Assembly: GCA_949361645.1 (NCBI GenBank)
Contig: OX442431.1
Span: forward strand, 4,729,645 to 4,793,644
Length of the DNA stretch: 64,000 nt
From: Spongilla lacustris
Taxonomy: Eukaryota; Porifera; Demospongiae; Spongillida; Spongillidae
Direction of reading: 5' to 3'
Positions within the stretch are counted from its first letter, which is position 1. Each line of letters starts with the position of its first letter. The notes beneath the pieces are model-generated. The model saw nothing but the letters and a program-made list of their open reading frames with translations, ran no database searches and was not told the DNA's origin. Shown here piece by piece: positions 49,501-58,732 of this stretch. The translations under genes and the position numbers were made by a program.

Positions 49501-52500
49501 GTGGTGCTAGGTGTGGTGCTAGGTGTGGTGCTAGGTGTGGCGCTAGGTGTGGTGCTAGGTGTGGTGCTAGGTGTGGTGCTAGGTATGGTGCTAGGTGAAG
49601 GAGGTGTGGTGCTAGGTGTGGTGCTACTAGGTGTGGTGCTAAGTGTGGTGCTACTAGGTGTGGTGCTAGGTGTGGTGCTAGGTGTGGTGCTAGGTGTGGT
49701 GCTAGGTATGGTGCTAGGTGAAGGAGGTGTGGTGCTAGGTGTGGTGCTACTAGGTGTGGTGCTAAGTGTGGTGCTACTAGGTGTGGTGCTAGGTGTGGTG
49801 CTACTAGGTGTGGTGCTAGGTGTGGTGCTAGGTGCGGTGCTAGGTGTGGTGCTAGGTGAACCACGCATGCATGAACTAAATCAATTTAGATGATGACCTG
49901 TTATGTTTGGAATTATGAACTTCACAAACTTCTTTTGTTGTGGCAACATGGTTTGGCTGACACTGAAATCAAAATTCTTTTTTTTTTTTGCACTGGGTGT
50001 GCACTGGACATTGTGTACATACATGTAGTGCCAACAACACACACCTTGCATCCATGTGTATATATATACATGTATGTACAAATGCTAACTCTAAACCACA
50101 AGACTTATACACCACACACACATGTACACACAGACACACACACACACATACACACACACACACTGATAGCATAGCGCAGGGGCACAAAATGGTCACAGAG
50201 ATGTTATGATATATATATACATGCACATATCTGGGAGGGGTGGAGGGGTGGGGGGGGGGGGGGGGCAGACCTTTCTTGACCATGGCAAATCCCAGGTGGT
50301 ATATTGCAGCCAGAAGTGACCATAGGCCAAGTGCCTCCTCGTGAGATATGCCAAGGATCTCCAGACAGTTCTGTATCAGTTCCCACACATAAGCAGCACT
50401 CTCAACCAGCTGTGGCTGTGGTGTGAGTGCATGTGTGTGCATGTGTGTGTGTGTGCATGGTGTGTGTGTGTGTGCATGGTGTGTGTGTGCATGGTGTGTG
50501 TGTGCATGGTGTGTGTGTGCATGGTGTGTGTGTGCATGGTGTGTGTGTGCATGGTGTGTGTGTGCATGGTGTGTGTGTTGTGTGCGCATGGTGTGTGTGT
50601 GTGTGCATGGTGTGTGTGTGTGCATGGTGTGTGTGTGCATGGTGTGTGTGTGTGCACGGTGTGTGTGTGTGCATGGTGTGTGTGTGTGCATGGTGTGTGT
50701 GTGTGTGCATGGTGTGTGTGTACATGTGTACATGTGTGTGCATGTAGTGAAGATGAGGGATACATAGCCTAAATACACAGCATTACTGTAGCCATATGCC
50801 CATAAGCATGGACGATGTCATGTAAATGGTATACACCAATCGTTACCTACATTGGTATAAGGTTCCACGTAGAGATTCTTCTCTGATGGCTCCACAGGTA
50901 TGTTGTTCAGGTGGAGGTCTGACTTGAGCTGCCCATCAGCTCCAGCCAACAGCTGGTACAGCACATTAAAGTTCCCCTCCCCAGGAGGTGTGTACGCAAC
51001 CCTGTTCTTCTCCAAGTAGAAATACTGAAGATTGGGAGAGAGAAATGACAAATGGGAGGAGTCAGAAAGTAAAGGGTGGGGGAGGGACAGGGAGGGGTGG
51101 GGGAGGGGTGGGGTAGGGTGGGGAGGGATGGGGGAGGGGTGGGTAACAAAAATAGTGAATGGAGCAGTTGGTACAACACCAGGTCAGAGGAAATGGGGGG
51201 CAAATACCAGACCATGCAAGCTAGGTGAGTCAATGCCCCGAGGTATGTGACACAGCTACAGGAGATACATGTGTACGACAGAGAAGGGAGGGTGTGAATG
51301 GTAAGGGAGTTCTTGACAACACTGCGCCCCCCAGTAAGAGTACTACTCACACCATCCCTCCTAGACAGAATGCGAGGAATGTACATAGAGGTACAACTGT
51401 ACCAGACTTGTGTCAAAATAATGATTGAAGCCACACATATGTTTACAGGTATGTGCGTTTTGTGCATGTGTGGCCTGTAAAATTGCCTGGTCCCCAGGCC
51501 TACACTTATGATGACCTGCCCACTGAGACCCCTAGATGCTCTGCCATGAGGCTATCAGAACTCCTGGGTGGATTGGGATCTGTCGGAGAGCTGATAAAGA
51601 AACGATGTCACCTCCTCTCGTTCACTTGAAGCCACAATCATTTACTTAGCAGTAATTAGCAGTAATTGGGCATGTGTGTGGCTGTCAATGAGTTGTTTGT
51701 ATGAAAGAGGAGGAGGGGAATGAATGAGAGTAGGGAAGAGTGGGTGGAAGAGGGGGTGGAGAGGCATGCAAAGCAGTGGGCATAGAGGCATTAGGCAGCT
51801 GCATGTCTGCCCCACTCCTCCCTAGCAATCCAATAACACATTGACTTTCTCTGCACATACATGTATGGGGGGAAGGAGGGGGGAGGGGAGGGATATTGTA
51901 CTGCCCTTCAGATTGCTTAAGTAAATGGACACCCTTCCTCCCACTCCTCCTTCACATAGACATCATTCCTTCTTCTTCAAATGGATACCCTTCCTTCTTC
52001 AAATGGATACCCTTCCTCCTTCAAATGGATACCCCTTCAAATGGATACCCTCCTCCCCCTTCAAAACACTCCCCCTCACACCTCATTCTATATTTGGTAA
52101 CAATAGATAAGAAGGTCTCCTCCCCCTCCACTGGAATTTCCACGTCATGATATCACAACCCTCAAGTGCATGACATTGGGAGTTGTAATAAATGAGCCAT
52201 TATGTCTGCTGTCTGCAAGTTAACCCCTACTCTCCCCCTCTCTGCCACCATCACCACTCCCTCTAGGCCTTACACCACCTTTTACATCACACCCTCCCAT
52301 AACACACAATGTCCCCTTGTTCCCTTCCCCTCCCTCACACTGCCTTCACCTCTAGCCAACCCCACAGCCCTCGCCCCACCCACTCCCACCATCCCCAGGG
52401 ACAGCCCCCACCTTCACAGTGGCCCCGCAGGTCAGGCCGGCCGGGTCAAACTCCAGGGAGTAGAGGCACGAACACCTGGTGGCCTGGGGGTTAAGGAAGG

Positions 52501-54811
52501 TGCCTGCACTGCCAAAGGAGTGTAGGAGGAGCTCAACTGCATCCAGCTTGGCACCTGGAGAGGGAGGGGGGGAGGGGGAGGGGAGGAGGAGGAAGAGGAA
52601 GAGGAGGAAGAGGGAGGAGGAAATGGAGGATAATTTATACATTCCATGCCACACAATACCCACTCACAATTACTCCTCCATGCTAAGGCCACCTCCATAC
52701 TAAGGCCACCTCCATGTTCAAAGTTCTAATTTGACCCTCCCACAACCAACCCTCTACCAACCGTATGCCCCCCTCCCCCTCCCCCTCCCCCAGCCCTACT
52801 GGTGACAACAGCATGTTCCGACTGGCCCACGGTTGCCAGGTAACGCAGCAGGTAGCGGGCGTTGAACGTCTTCCCGGAGCCGCTCAGCCCCATGAGGACA
52901 AGGGACTGGTCACTCCTCGTGTTCATCATGCTCCTGTAGGCCTGCTGGCCCATGGCAAAGATGTGAGGGGGCATGTCCTCGCGACGACACCCCTTGAACA
53001 TGCCTATCACCCTGTCCGTGTACAGGGAGAGGGGACGGAGGGGGTTGATGACGATCAGGTGACGACCGGCAAAGGTGTGGATGAGACTGCTGGCATAGCG
53101 CTGCCTCAGCACATGAAGCACACTGGACTCATTCAGGTTTGTGAGCTCTATGATGTCCTCGACCTTGTCTTGGGAGGGCGCATTAGCCTGCAAGTATTGC
53201 GTATAGCAATTATAATATATCCACATACAATTATATCTACATAGGTATGTATATGTATGTATGCACATATGTACATAAGTACATGCGTACATACATACAT
53301 ACACACACACACATACATGCACACACACACACATCAGCACACACACATGCACACCTACCTTTTCAATGTCTTCCTCGTCAACTTTTATGATCTCATTACG
53401 TTCACTGTGTTCCAGCTTCACACGACAACTGTCCTTACCCTAGAGCAAGAGAGGGAAGAGGGGAGGGGAGGAGGAGGAAGAAAGGGAGGATGGGGAGGAG
53501 GAAGAGAGGGAGGGTGGGAGGAGGAAGAGAGGGAGGAGGAAGAAAATAACAGCAATGAAGATCAGTATTGCAACACAAACCTTTCACACTCAACACAAAC
53601 TTCAAATCATGCATAAGACAACATTCCAATCACTACGACTATACAAGTCACACTAGTAATACATTTATGGAGATGTACATGTTCTTATCCCCCAGACCAT
53701 TAGTGGTTCAATAAACCAGAGCACAAAGGTCCCATACCCAAAGCACAAAGGTCCCATACCCAAAGCACAAAGGTCCCATACCCAAAGCACAAAGGTCCCA
53801 TACCCAAAGCACAAAGGTCCCATACCCAAAGCACAAAGGTCCCATACCCAAAGCACAAAGGTCCCATACCCAAAGCACAAAGTTCTCACACACACTTCCC
53901 AATGCAACAGCTCCACCCACTCAGCTCACCTGATTCACCACCAGGCTGTAGTGTATGGACATGGTAGTGGACTGCTTGGGACTGTCCCGAACAACTGTGC
54001 CGAGGGAGAAGCCATCTTTGTGCACCACCCATACCCGCTCCTGTTCCAGATTGTCCTTTTCAGAGAGCACCTCCTCTATGCTCTTGGCCTTAGCAACAGA
54101 GAGGAGGGGGGAGGAGGAGATCATGATAAGGTCACAAGACAGTTGAAAAGGATTCCCGTGGCAACAGGTGAGACCTACCACTTCCCTCACAACTTCAACA
54201 TGCATACACTACGTCAGATCTCCTGTTAACCTCTTCACACACAATACACACACACACATTTACACACATGTACAAACACTTACACACATACACACACACA
54301 CTACACTTACACACACACACTACACTTACACACACACACTACACTTACACACATACACACACACTACACTTACACACATACTACACACCACACTACAAGG
54401 ACTCCAGTGTGGGTCTCCTGTCAATGAAGAAGCTGAACACAAGAAAGCATAACAGATGCCATCAACCTGTGTCTAGTTAGTGCTAGTTAGTGCTAGTTAG
54501 TGCTAGTTAACTGTAAAATGGATCTCTGCAACATCCAAAATTATGAAACGTAACATTGAAATTGGTCTACTGGTATGCAGTCAAATAAATGTATGCGAGC
54601 TTAGAACAGCAATATATGAATAAGAATATCATAGCTCATGCAAGTGAGACATTTTAGAGAGATTTGGAAACATTCCTATGTGTAGCCGTGGAAAGATTCC
54701 TACATGTAGCCACACTGTGTTTCCTGCAGCACATACACAGCACAGCTATCAACGTCTACAGGCAGTCCAGAGGTCAAATTAAACAAAACAAAACTTTCTG
54801 CAGGAAGAAAA

Positions 54812-54851
<40 letters not shown>

Positions 54852-56159
54852 ACTACAGCACACTGTAAGCCAAGAGGGAGAAGTGTGGGGAGAGGACAGT
54901 TAACCTACACGTAGCATGCATACATTTAGGGGGGAGGTCTAACCCCTAGGGAGATGTACGTGTAGTGTGGGCCCGCCCACAACATCCCACCTCTCTTTGG
55001 CAATAAAAAGTCTTAGTGACAAGCTACCGAGGACACATAAGTAGCTTTGACCGGTACAATAAGTCCCAAGTGGCTGGGAATGAGGCAACATTGCTCAGGG
55101 GGCAAATGGCAATTATCCACCAAGCAGGGTAATTAGCAACGTCACCCTGCCCATCAGGGACTCCTGTGAAGCATCAGAGATGGATAATTGAGGAGCCACA
55201 AGCACTAATGTGTCCACCCCCCCCCCACCCCACACACACACACTTATCACCACCTCCTAACTGCTGACCTTGAACTTGCGTGCAGATGTGGACTTCTTGC
55301 GCAGAGTCCCAGTCCCCATCTTCATTTTGGCAGACGACTTGGGCTCGGTGGGGTCGTCAAGTGCCCCCCGCGCGTTCAGCTCCGTCAGTTCCGGCACGGA
55401 GGCCACAAGCAACTGGACGGCGTCCCCCGAGGCCTTGATCATGTCCACGACCTCCTCGTGGGAGGCGTCCTGTACGTCATGTCCGTTCACCTGAATGATG
55501 CGGTCTCCCGTCATCAGCGGGCCGCTGTAGTCGGCGCGGGGCTCCACCAGGTGGAAGAGACAGGTGTCCTCGGGGTTGTCGGGCGACGGTTGGAAGGACT
55601 TGCGGAGGATGAAGCCGTACCCACCACCCGAGGCGTTCTTTGTGGCCGTCACCAGCCTGTGCTTGACTGTGGCGGTCTGGAGTGGCGGGAGAACCAGCTG
55701 CACGCCCTCAAATGTCTTTTCTATGTCGATGAAATCCGAGATACCCAGAGACTGGGACTGCCGTTTCATAGCACGCTCCGGCGAACGTTGCGAGCGCGGA
55801 GATCTGGACGAGGAGGTCGGCACGGTAGGCGGCGGGAGTTCCTGAGGTGGCAAAGCTGCCGTTTGGCGGGCATTTCCGGAAGCAAACGATTGGCGATAGA
55901 CTACGGACTGGCCAACGGTAGCTTTGGGCGTCTCAGGAAGCTCCCCTATGCTGCCCTGGATATCAAACATCGAAGCAGTGACAGGCATCACATTTGGTGC
56001 TTCATTGATTCTTTCCAAAGAGACTGAGAGACCCGGGACTGGCTTCGTTTTCTTGCTACCCTGTTTCTTCTTCTCTCTCTCTGCCTTCTCCCGCTCTTTC
56101 TCCTTCTCCTTCTCCTTGTCCTTGTCCCTATCTTTCCCAAATTTCCACAGTGACGCCAT
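23869..56159 (-). CDS. MYO18A-like: Myosin XVIII heavy chain (29 coding exons, about 2494 aa)
   Basis: Unconventional class XVIII myosin, an actin-associated scaffold motor. Exons in transcript order: 55269-56159, 53930-54088, 53359-53439, 52800-53187, 52412-52554, 50851-51024, 50271-50409, 48853-49427, 47747-47882, 46934-47093, 44982-45177, 44206-44422, 40282-40439, 37541-37759, 35435-35488, 34132-34221, 33301-33420, 32965-33082, 32763-32887, 31990-32144, 31558-31681, 30683-30991, 30404-30463, 30104-30187, 29300-29515, 28840-29040, 27837-27914, 26772-27008, 23869-25746. Phases agree at every junction and the total (7485 nt) is divisible by three. Domain order is Lys/Glu-rich N-terminus, PDZ, motor, IQ, coiled coil, acidic tail, as in vertebrate MYO18A/B. 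Two donors are GC; the exon 6 donor has an alternative 4 bp away. The 18A versus 18B subtype is not meaningful at this distance. Confidence 0.93.
24271..24810 (-). repeat. Coding tandem repeat, 3 x 180 bp, in the myosin tail
   Basis: Three nearly identical copies starting at 24271, 24451 and 24631. They differ by only a few substitutions, so they are recently expanded or homogenised. The unit length is a multiple of three, so the frame is kept. Confidence 0.95.
26772..35488 (-). CDS. Myosin XVIII exons 15-28: coiled-coil rod
   Basis: Fourteen short exons, 54-309 bp. They encode about 656 residues of heptad-rich sequence rich in Glu, Gln, Lys and Leu, for example [20 protein letters not shown] and the [13 protein letters not shown] segment. 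Nearly all are phase 0; only the exon 18/19 and 20/21 junctions split codons. The rod dimerises the heavy chain. Exon 21 ends at a GC donor (AAG|GCACGT) because only that choice keeps the frame into exon 22. Confidence 0.88.
30196..30330. repeat. Intron 23 minisatellite, about 27-bp unit
   Basis: Tandem copies of GGCCAATGATGCATGTGATG plus GACAGGT, starting within 10 bp of the exon 24 acceptor at 30188-30189. Confidence 0.85.
33630..33990. repeat. Intron 16 minisatellite, 23/24-bp unit CTTACATATTGGCCCCCCTC
   Basis: About fifteen copies alternating two spacer types (CACACC and TGTGC). They open long spurious frames in all three plus-strand phases. Confidence 0.9.
34245..34705. repeat. Intron 15 minisatellite, 20/21-bp unit CACCTGTACACACATACAG
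   Basis: More than twenty tandem copies lying immediately upstream, on the gene strand, of the exon 16 acceptor (34222). On the transcribed strand each unit contains ACAGGTGTG, which resembles a splice donor context. Confidence 0.9.
34918..35004. repeat. CA microsatellite in intron 15
   Basis: An uninterrupted CA run of about 40 dinucleotides. Confidence 0.97.
35833..36420. repeat. Intron 14 minisatellite, about 29-bp G-rich unit
   Basis: About twenty copies of GGGGGAGGGGGTGGGCATG plus a TG-rich spacer on the plus strand. Several G runs per unit make G-quadruplex formation plausible on the template strand of the myosin gene. Confidence 0.95.
36894..37076. repeat. Intron 14 minisatellite, 39-bp unit x 5
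   Basis: Almost exact copies of GGTAAGGGTCTGGGGACCAC followed by ATGCACCTGAGGTCTCAAA. Confidence 0.95.
37541..37759 (-). CDS. Myosin XVIII exon 14: end of converter, IQ-type neck, start of rod
   Basis: 73 codons beginning [13 protein letters not shown], the converter to lever transition. One IQ-like light-chain motif follows (about residues 1163-1185, around [14 protein letters not shown]), then the [12 protein letters not shown] signature that precedes the coiled coil in many myosins. One full IQ plus a weaker second segment matches class XVIII necks. Confidence 0.92.
37849..39592. repeat. Intron 13 minisatellite, about 1.74 kb, unit CTCCCTCCTAACTCCTCCCTT
   Basis: More than eighty copies of a 21-bp (sometimes 17-bp) unit, pyrimidine on the plus strand and purine on the transcribed strand. 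Variant units (AATTCC followed by CTTTCTCCC) recur at spaced positions such as 37938, 38210, 38375, 38500, 38830, 38955, 39190 and 39370, which indicates higher-order repetition. Confidence 0.97.
39764..39841. repeat. Short minisatellite, AGGAGGCACACCATATA x 5
   Basis: Five tandem 17-18 bp copies in intron 13. Confidence 0.9.
40282..54088 (-). CDS. Myosin XVIII exons 2-13: degenerate motor domain
   Basis: The motor begins with the [11 protein letters not shown] segment of exon 2. Exon 4 carries [22 protein letters not shown] and the P-loop GLSGSGKT (residues 477-484; conventional myosins have GESGAGKT). The switch I position in exon 5 reads NPQATRCS instead of NxNSSRFGK. Switch II in exon 8 reads DTPGFQN (about 775) instead of DxxGFE. 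The converter region, [14 protein letters not shown], is in exon 13. These departures match class XVIII motors, which are reported to have little or no actin-activated ATPase, so an actin tether is more likely than a transporter. Introns here are 0.2 to 3.8 kb and mostly filled with simple repeats. Confidence 0.9.
40475..40672. repeat. Intron 12 minisatellite, unit CACACCTCCTCACAAGTAAGC
   Basis: About nine copies beginning about 35 bp from the exon 13 acceptor. The plus strand carries an AAGTAAG donor-like motif in most units. Confidence 0.9.
40931..41441. repeat. Tandem duplication of about 250 bp upstream of the nested gene
   Basis: 40931-41171 and 41181-41441 are near-identical, both running from ACAATACATGTCACTTC through CACCGATGTGGTTAACTACA to GAACACTGAACAATGCAAGG. 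They differ mainly by expansion of the internal CA-rich part. Confidence 0.95.
41533..41540 (+). promoter_or_regulatory. TATA box of the nested VWFC gene
   Basis: CTATAAAA lies 62 bp before the ATG at 41602, which leaves a short leader if transcription starts about 30 bp downstream. Confidence 0.6.
41602..42276 (+). CDS. Secreted cysteine-rich VWFC-domain protein nested in myosin intron 12 (224 aa, intronless)
   Basis: The N-terminus has a hydrophobic segment (about residues 13-26, [13 protein letters not shown]), a likely signal peptide. Next come a partial VWFC-like block ending GECCPSC and a full VWFC domain (about residues 63-128). The VWFC has the hallmarks W-x2[15 protein letters not shown] and a closing ECCPSC. 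The last 95 residues hold more Cys in a pattern reminiscent of a C-terminal cystine-knot-like region (YIDVVQC). VWFC proteins usually bind BMP/TGF-beta ligands or matrix outside the cell; that function is inferred. It lies wholly inside the 3.8-kb intron between exons 12 and 13, opposite in strand. GC content is clearly higher than its surroundings. A TATA box precedes it. Confidence 0.82.
   Translation: MARMPQLSKTSAMCFMVGVIVLIIGCGKGIATPTNCSSITCPTPMCANPTTPPGECCPSCQGSLCPFKGCLNHRQGKMTWQPDPCTFCQCLDGRTVCAEASCISPSPEDCLGFPVTTKPWECCPSCDYNFPAQSCNVVPRIAGKRNLTVSDGTRACVKQVTLSKCDKSGYRAGGKKFQCMPVMGQRTVKFSDGCPLYTATYIDVVQCKAMLNDDITVGCDTVVP
42598..42860. repeat. Intron 12 minisatellite, 23-bp unit GTAGGATCAGGTGATGCTAC
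   Basis: About eleven copies, some with an extra ACT, lying 3' of the nested gene. Confidence 0.93.
43490..43650. repeat. Intron 12 minisatellite, 27-bp unit ACATGTACAGGTAGGATACA
   Basis: Six copies; each contains CAG|GTAGGAT, a strong plus-strand donor-like sequence. Confidence 0.93.
43977..44196. repeat. CA-rich microsatellite next to myosin exon 12
   Basis: CA tracts interrupted by G. They run up to 10 bp from the GC donor of exon 12. Confidence 0.95.
44485..44755. repeat. Intron 11 minisatellite, 36-bp unit GGTTATTGGCCTGACCAAAT
   Basis: Seven to eight copies, each also containing GGTTAATTAACAGCAT. Confidence 0.93.
45455..45590. repeat. ACAT/CA microsatellite in intron 10
   Basis: Tetranucleotide ACAT repeats passing into CA repeats. 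Confidence 0.95.
46310..46400. repeat. 14-bp minisatellite CATGCCCCCAGTA in intron 10
   Basis: About six imperfect copies. Confidence 0.85.
47428..47675. repeat. Intron 9 minisatellite, 23-bp unit CATCACACAAGCTACACCCTCAC
   Basis: Ten nearly identical copies about 70 bp from exon 9. Confidence 0.95.
48660..48840. repeat. GGT/GGGGTG-rich repeat at the end of exon 8
   Basis: Short G-rich units on the plus strand ending about 12 bp from the exon 8 donor. Confidence 0.9.
49440..49860. repeat. Intron 7 minisatellite, 12-bp unit GTGTGGTGCTAG
   Basis: More than thirty copies with CTACTAG and GAAGGAG variants, beginning about 12 bp from the exon 8 acceptor. Confidence 0.95.
50415..50745. repeat. 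Intron 6 TG-rich minisatellite, unit GCATGGTGTGTGTGT
   Basis: About eighteen copies starting at the exon 7 acceptor; it produces spurious Cys/Val and His/Thr frames. Confidence 0.95.
53712..53882. repeat. Intron 2 minisatellite, 21-bp unit AAAGCACAAAGGTCCCATACC
   Basis: Eight nearly perfect copies close to the exon 2 donor. Confidence 0.95.
55269..56159 (-). CDS. Myosin XVIII exon 1: KE-rich segment and PDZ domain
   Basis: 297 codons. Residues 7-32 are almost all Lys, Glu, Asp and Arg, like the KE motif of the long MYO18A isoform. A Ser/Pro-rich linker with [11 protein letters not shown] follows. The PDZ domain spans about residues 160-255, with a GYGFILR carboxylate-binding-type loop and [12 protein letters not shown], followed by VPELTEL as in vertebrate MYO18A. 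The chosen ATG is the first in frame and is preceded by an AT-rich leader. The donor is AAG|GTCAGC. Reading through the donor adds only three residues before a stop at 55257, so retention would give a PDZ-only protein. Confidence 0.93.
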
Positions 56160-56287
56160 GGCACAATTGTCACTACAATAATAATCTAATAGGTGGGCCT
56201 GATCTGTCTAGCATATTAACGTTTAATTACGTCCGTCTTGTTTTAAATTAAGTTGTGAGCTCACGCGATGCAACTTGTACTAACTCG
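56160..56287. promoter_or_regulatory. Bidirectional promoter region between myosin XVIII and the ZMAT5-like gene
   Basis: Only 128 bp separate the two divergent start codons. The sequence is fairly AT-rich with no TATA box in either direction, so both leaders and core promoters must overlap or lie in upstream non-coding exons. Confidence 0.5.
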
Positions 56288-57449
56288 ATGGGGAAACGCT
56301 ATCACTGTGATTTCTGCGGAAAGTCTTTTCAAGACAATCCACAGTCAAGGAAGAGACACTTAAATGGTATTTCGCACCAGAGGAACAGACGTTTGCACTA
56401 CGAGTCAGTGATGGGTACGTAATAACTCCGCATCGTGACGTACGTGTACTGCTGTACACGTGCGTGGTCTTATTTCGCACACCCGAAGGCTACTCTACTG
56501 TGCCTTAGGTTGAGTACTTCCTTGTTAGTGCGGTTTTTTCTGCAGTATACCGACTGAATTGTTGTACTAAGGTACTTGGGTGATTAGACTGGAATTTTGC
56601 ATATAACGGACTAGTATTATCAAGTTGCAGTGATTACTGAGGTTCAAAATAAAGCATATATCAGGAAGAGTGCTAGCAAATCTGAAGCATCAGGGTTTTC
56701 ATTCTTAATCTTGCCAATATAATTAAGTCCTCCGGCTGGTCCTACTGTAGAGCTATTTGAAATCAAGGGGTGTGGCTAAAGTGTAGTTGGTGTTAAAGCA
56801 TCATGTCGACGAGTGAATGTAGGGGGTTGAGTGGTAGCGGTGTATAAATGAACTAAACAAGGTGATGTGATGGGATAGAACATGGAATTATTCTGTCTTA
56901 CTGTGACACAAAGTTGTATCTTTTTTTTTCTCAAAAGATCGGTATTTGTGACAATGTAGGTGATTGTTCCATCACTAAGCCCCTTGTTTCCTTGCTATCT
57001 GCACCACTCAACAATCACATTCAATGTACTTTCACTGACAGAAGTTTTCCTATTTGGCTTGTTCAGTGCAGACCCAGATTGAGGAAGCAGCTCGTCATGG
57101 CAACGTCTCCCTGCTGCGCAGCAACCTGACTGGGGAGGAGATTTTGGAGGTGTGGCTAAAACAGCACCCCGACGTGTCAAAATCATCACAGGAGCAGGAG
57201 GGAGCCAAGGCATCCAGCACATGTGTGTCTGGGGATGAGGGCAGGGCAGCCCGCCTTTCACTGTCATCTAATTCACCACCACCTGAGGGGAACGATGATG
57301 TCATCATACCTCCAGAGCTCACTCCTTATGAGAACGTGCTCCCCCCTTCCCTGCTCCCTGTGGGGCTGCAGTACAGTGTGTTCTTGGGCACAACTACCCA
57401 GTGGGGAGGGGAGATGAGGCCACACCCCCGTACACTGAATAGAGATTAG
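56288..57449 (+). CDS. ZMAT5-like: ZMAT5-like protein (U11/U12 snRNP 20 kDa-like), two exons, about 169 aa
   Basis: Exon 1 (56288-56414) encodes MGKRYHCDFCGKSFQDN and RKRHLNGISH, a matrin/U1C-type C2H2 finger (C7, C10, H24, H30) very close to the start of ZMAT5. ZMAT5 is a subunit of the minor spliceosome U11/U12 snRNP. The donor G|GTACGT leaves phase 1. Exon 2 starts at 57067 after TTGTTCAG and restores frame (VQTQIEEAARHGN ... GEEILEVWL), resembling the ZMAT5 segment after its CCCH finger, and ends in a Pro/Ser-rich tail. Length equals the usual 170 residues, yet no CCCH finger is encoded by these exons. The only echo is a GICDNVGDC peptide near 56940-56970, without the flanking Cys and His. 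Start codons of this gene and the myosin gene are 128 bp apart, head to head. A possible AATAAA lies at 57862-57867. Confidence 0.7.
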
Positions 57450-58640
57450 ATGAGCAAGTGTCTGTACTCCACTGCATGTTAATAAGCACTGTGTGTGTGT
57501 TACATGAGTTATCAAACTGATCGAATAGGGTGGGGGAGGTAGGTTCTGCTGCACATTCTCAAGCACAGAGGTCTAGGCCATCATTCCACAACTGCATGCG
57601 TATTGTGTCCATTATATCACAAACATTCACCACCTAACAGGTCAGGCATGACTTTCCTACACTACTTTTGATCAAGCCACATGTGTTTTTTTATAAATTC
57701 ACACTTTTGATACTTGTAGAAAAGAAGCAAGCAATTCGAAAGCTCGATTTGCGCAAAATTGTGTTTATTTGAACATCATCATTAATAGACTTTTCATCAC
57801 ATGATTTATTACCTGGGCACAAGCATGGCAGATCGTTTTTGTAATAGATTAGGGAGACATGAATAAAGTCAATATTTAGCAAAAGTTACCACTTGTACCC
57901 AGATCCATTTACGTAACCTTTACATATTGGGTCTGGTACTGATGTGGGAAAAAGAAGACTTGCGACAAGAACAAAGCCGGTACAAAGTTCATTGCTGCGC
58001 TGGTGACAGTGACATCATTTCTTCTATACAATGTATGAAGCAAGATACTAGACACATTTCTTAAAATAAAATTGATTGTGGATGTAGGATGTTTGTGTGC
58101 CAAGGAAAAAAACAAGGTGATTACGTAAATCATGCAATAATGAATTATATGAAATTCCTTAATGAATCTGCCTAGTGTCATGAAGTTGCTAAGCGTAGGT
58201 TTGTATAGTGATTTAACATAAATACACAGTTTTATGCCATGATGATATCCGTCGTCCACTTGGTTGCTTACTTTTAACACAAAACTATGTCCATGAATCA
58301 TATTATACATCCTCAATCAATTTTATTATATACAGGAGTCAGGACCCTCTTGGCCTACATCTGAGCTCTACTTCCCATACTTCCCAGGTGACACTTCCTC
58401 TTTTCCATCACAGCTCAAAGTTTCCCATTTGCCCCATTTTGAATTCTTAGGCTGCCCAATAGGAGACTACATTTTCTGCACTAATCTTATTGCCTCAAAA
58501 CGTATTAAGATATTGCTCCGATTGATTGCTGGCATTTGATCCTGAAGTGGTTTTAACCTTGTCATGTTTGAGTTGTAGTCCTTGTCGTTTAAGTTACCTG
58601 GCTCACTCAACACCTACCAAATTGGTATTGGACCGTTGAT
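57450..58640. other. Intergenic stretch without recognised genes
   Basis: AT-rich. A 135-codon minus-strand frame (57909-58316) has no recognisable motif and ordinary intergenic composition. Confidence 0.4.
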
Positions 58641-58645
58641 GGGAA

Positions 58646-58732
58646 GTGGTGGTCTAGGGGGTGTGCAGCTTGGCCCCAGAAGTGGTGGTCTAGGGGGTGT
58701 GCAGCTTGGCCCCAGAAGTGGTGGTCTAGGGG
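58646..58732. repeat. 33-bp tandem repeat GGTCTAGGGGGTGTGCAGCTTGG
   Basis: Two full copies and one partial; every unit also contains CCCCAGAAGTGG. Confidence 0.9.

Noticed and set aside
50841..50851. Alternative exon 6 donor GTAACG at 50846
   Set aside because: It would leave phase 1, whereas exon 7 needs phase 0; GTAGGT at 50850 keeps the frame.
57909..58316. 135-codon minus-strand frame
   Set aside because: AT-rich, no recognisable motif, no splice or promoter context, and near the length expected by chance.
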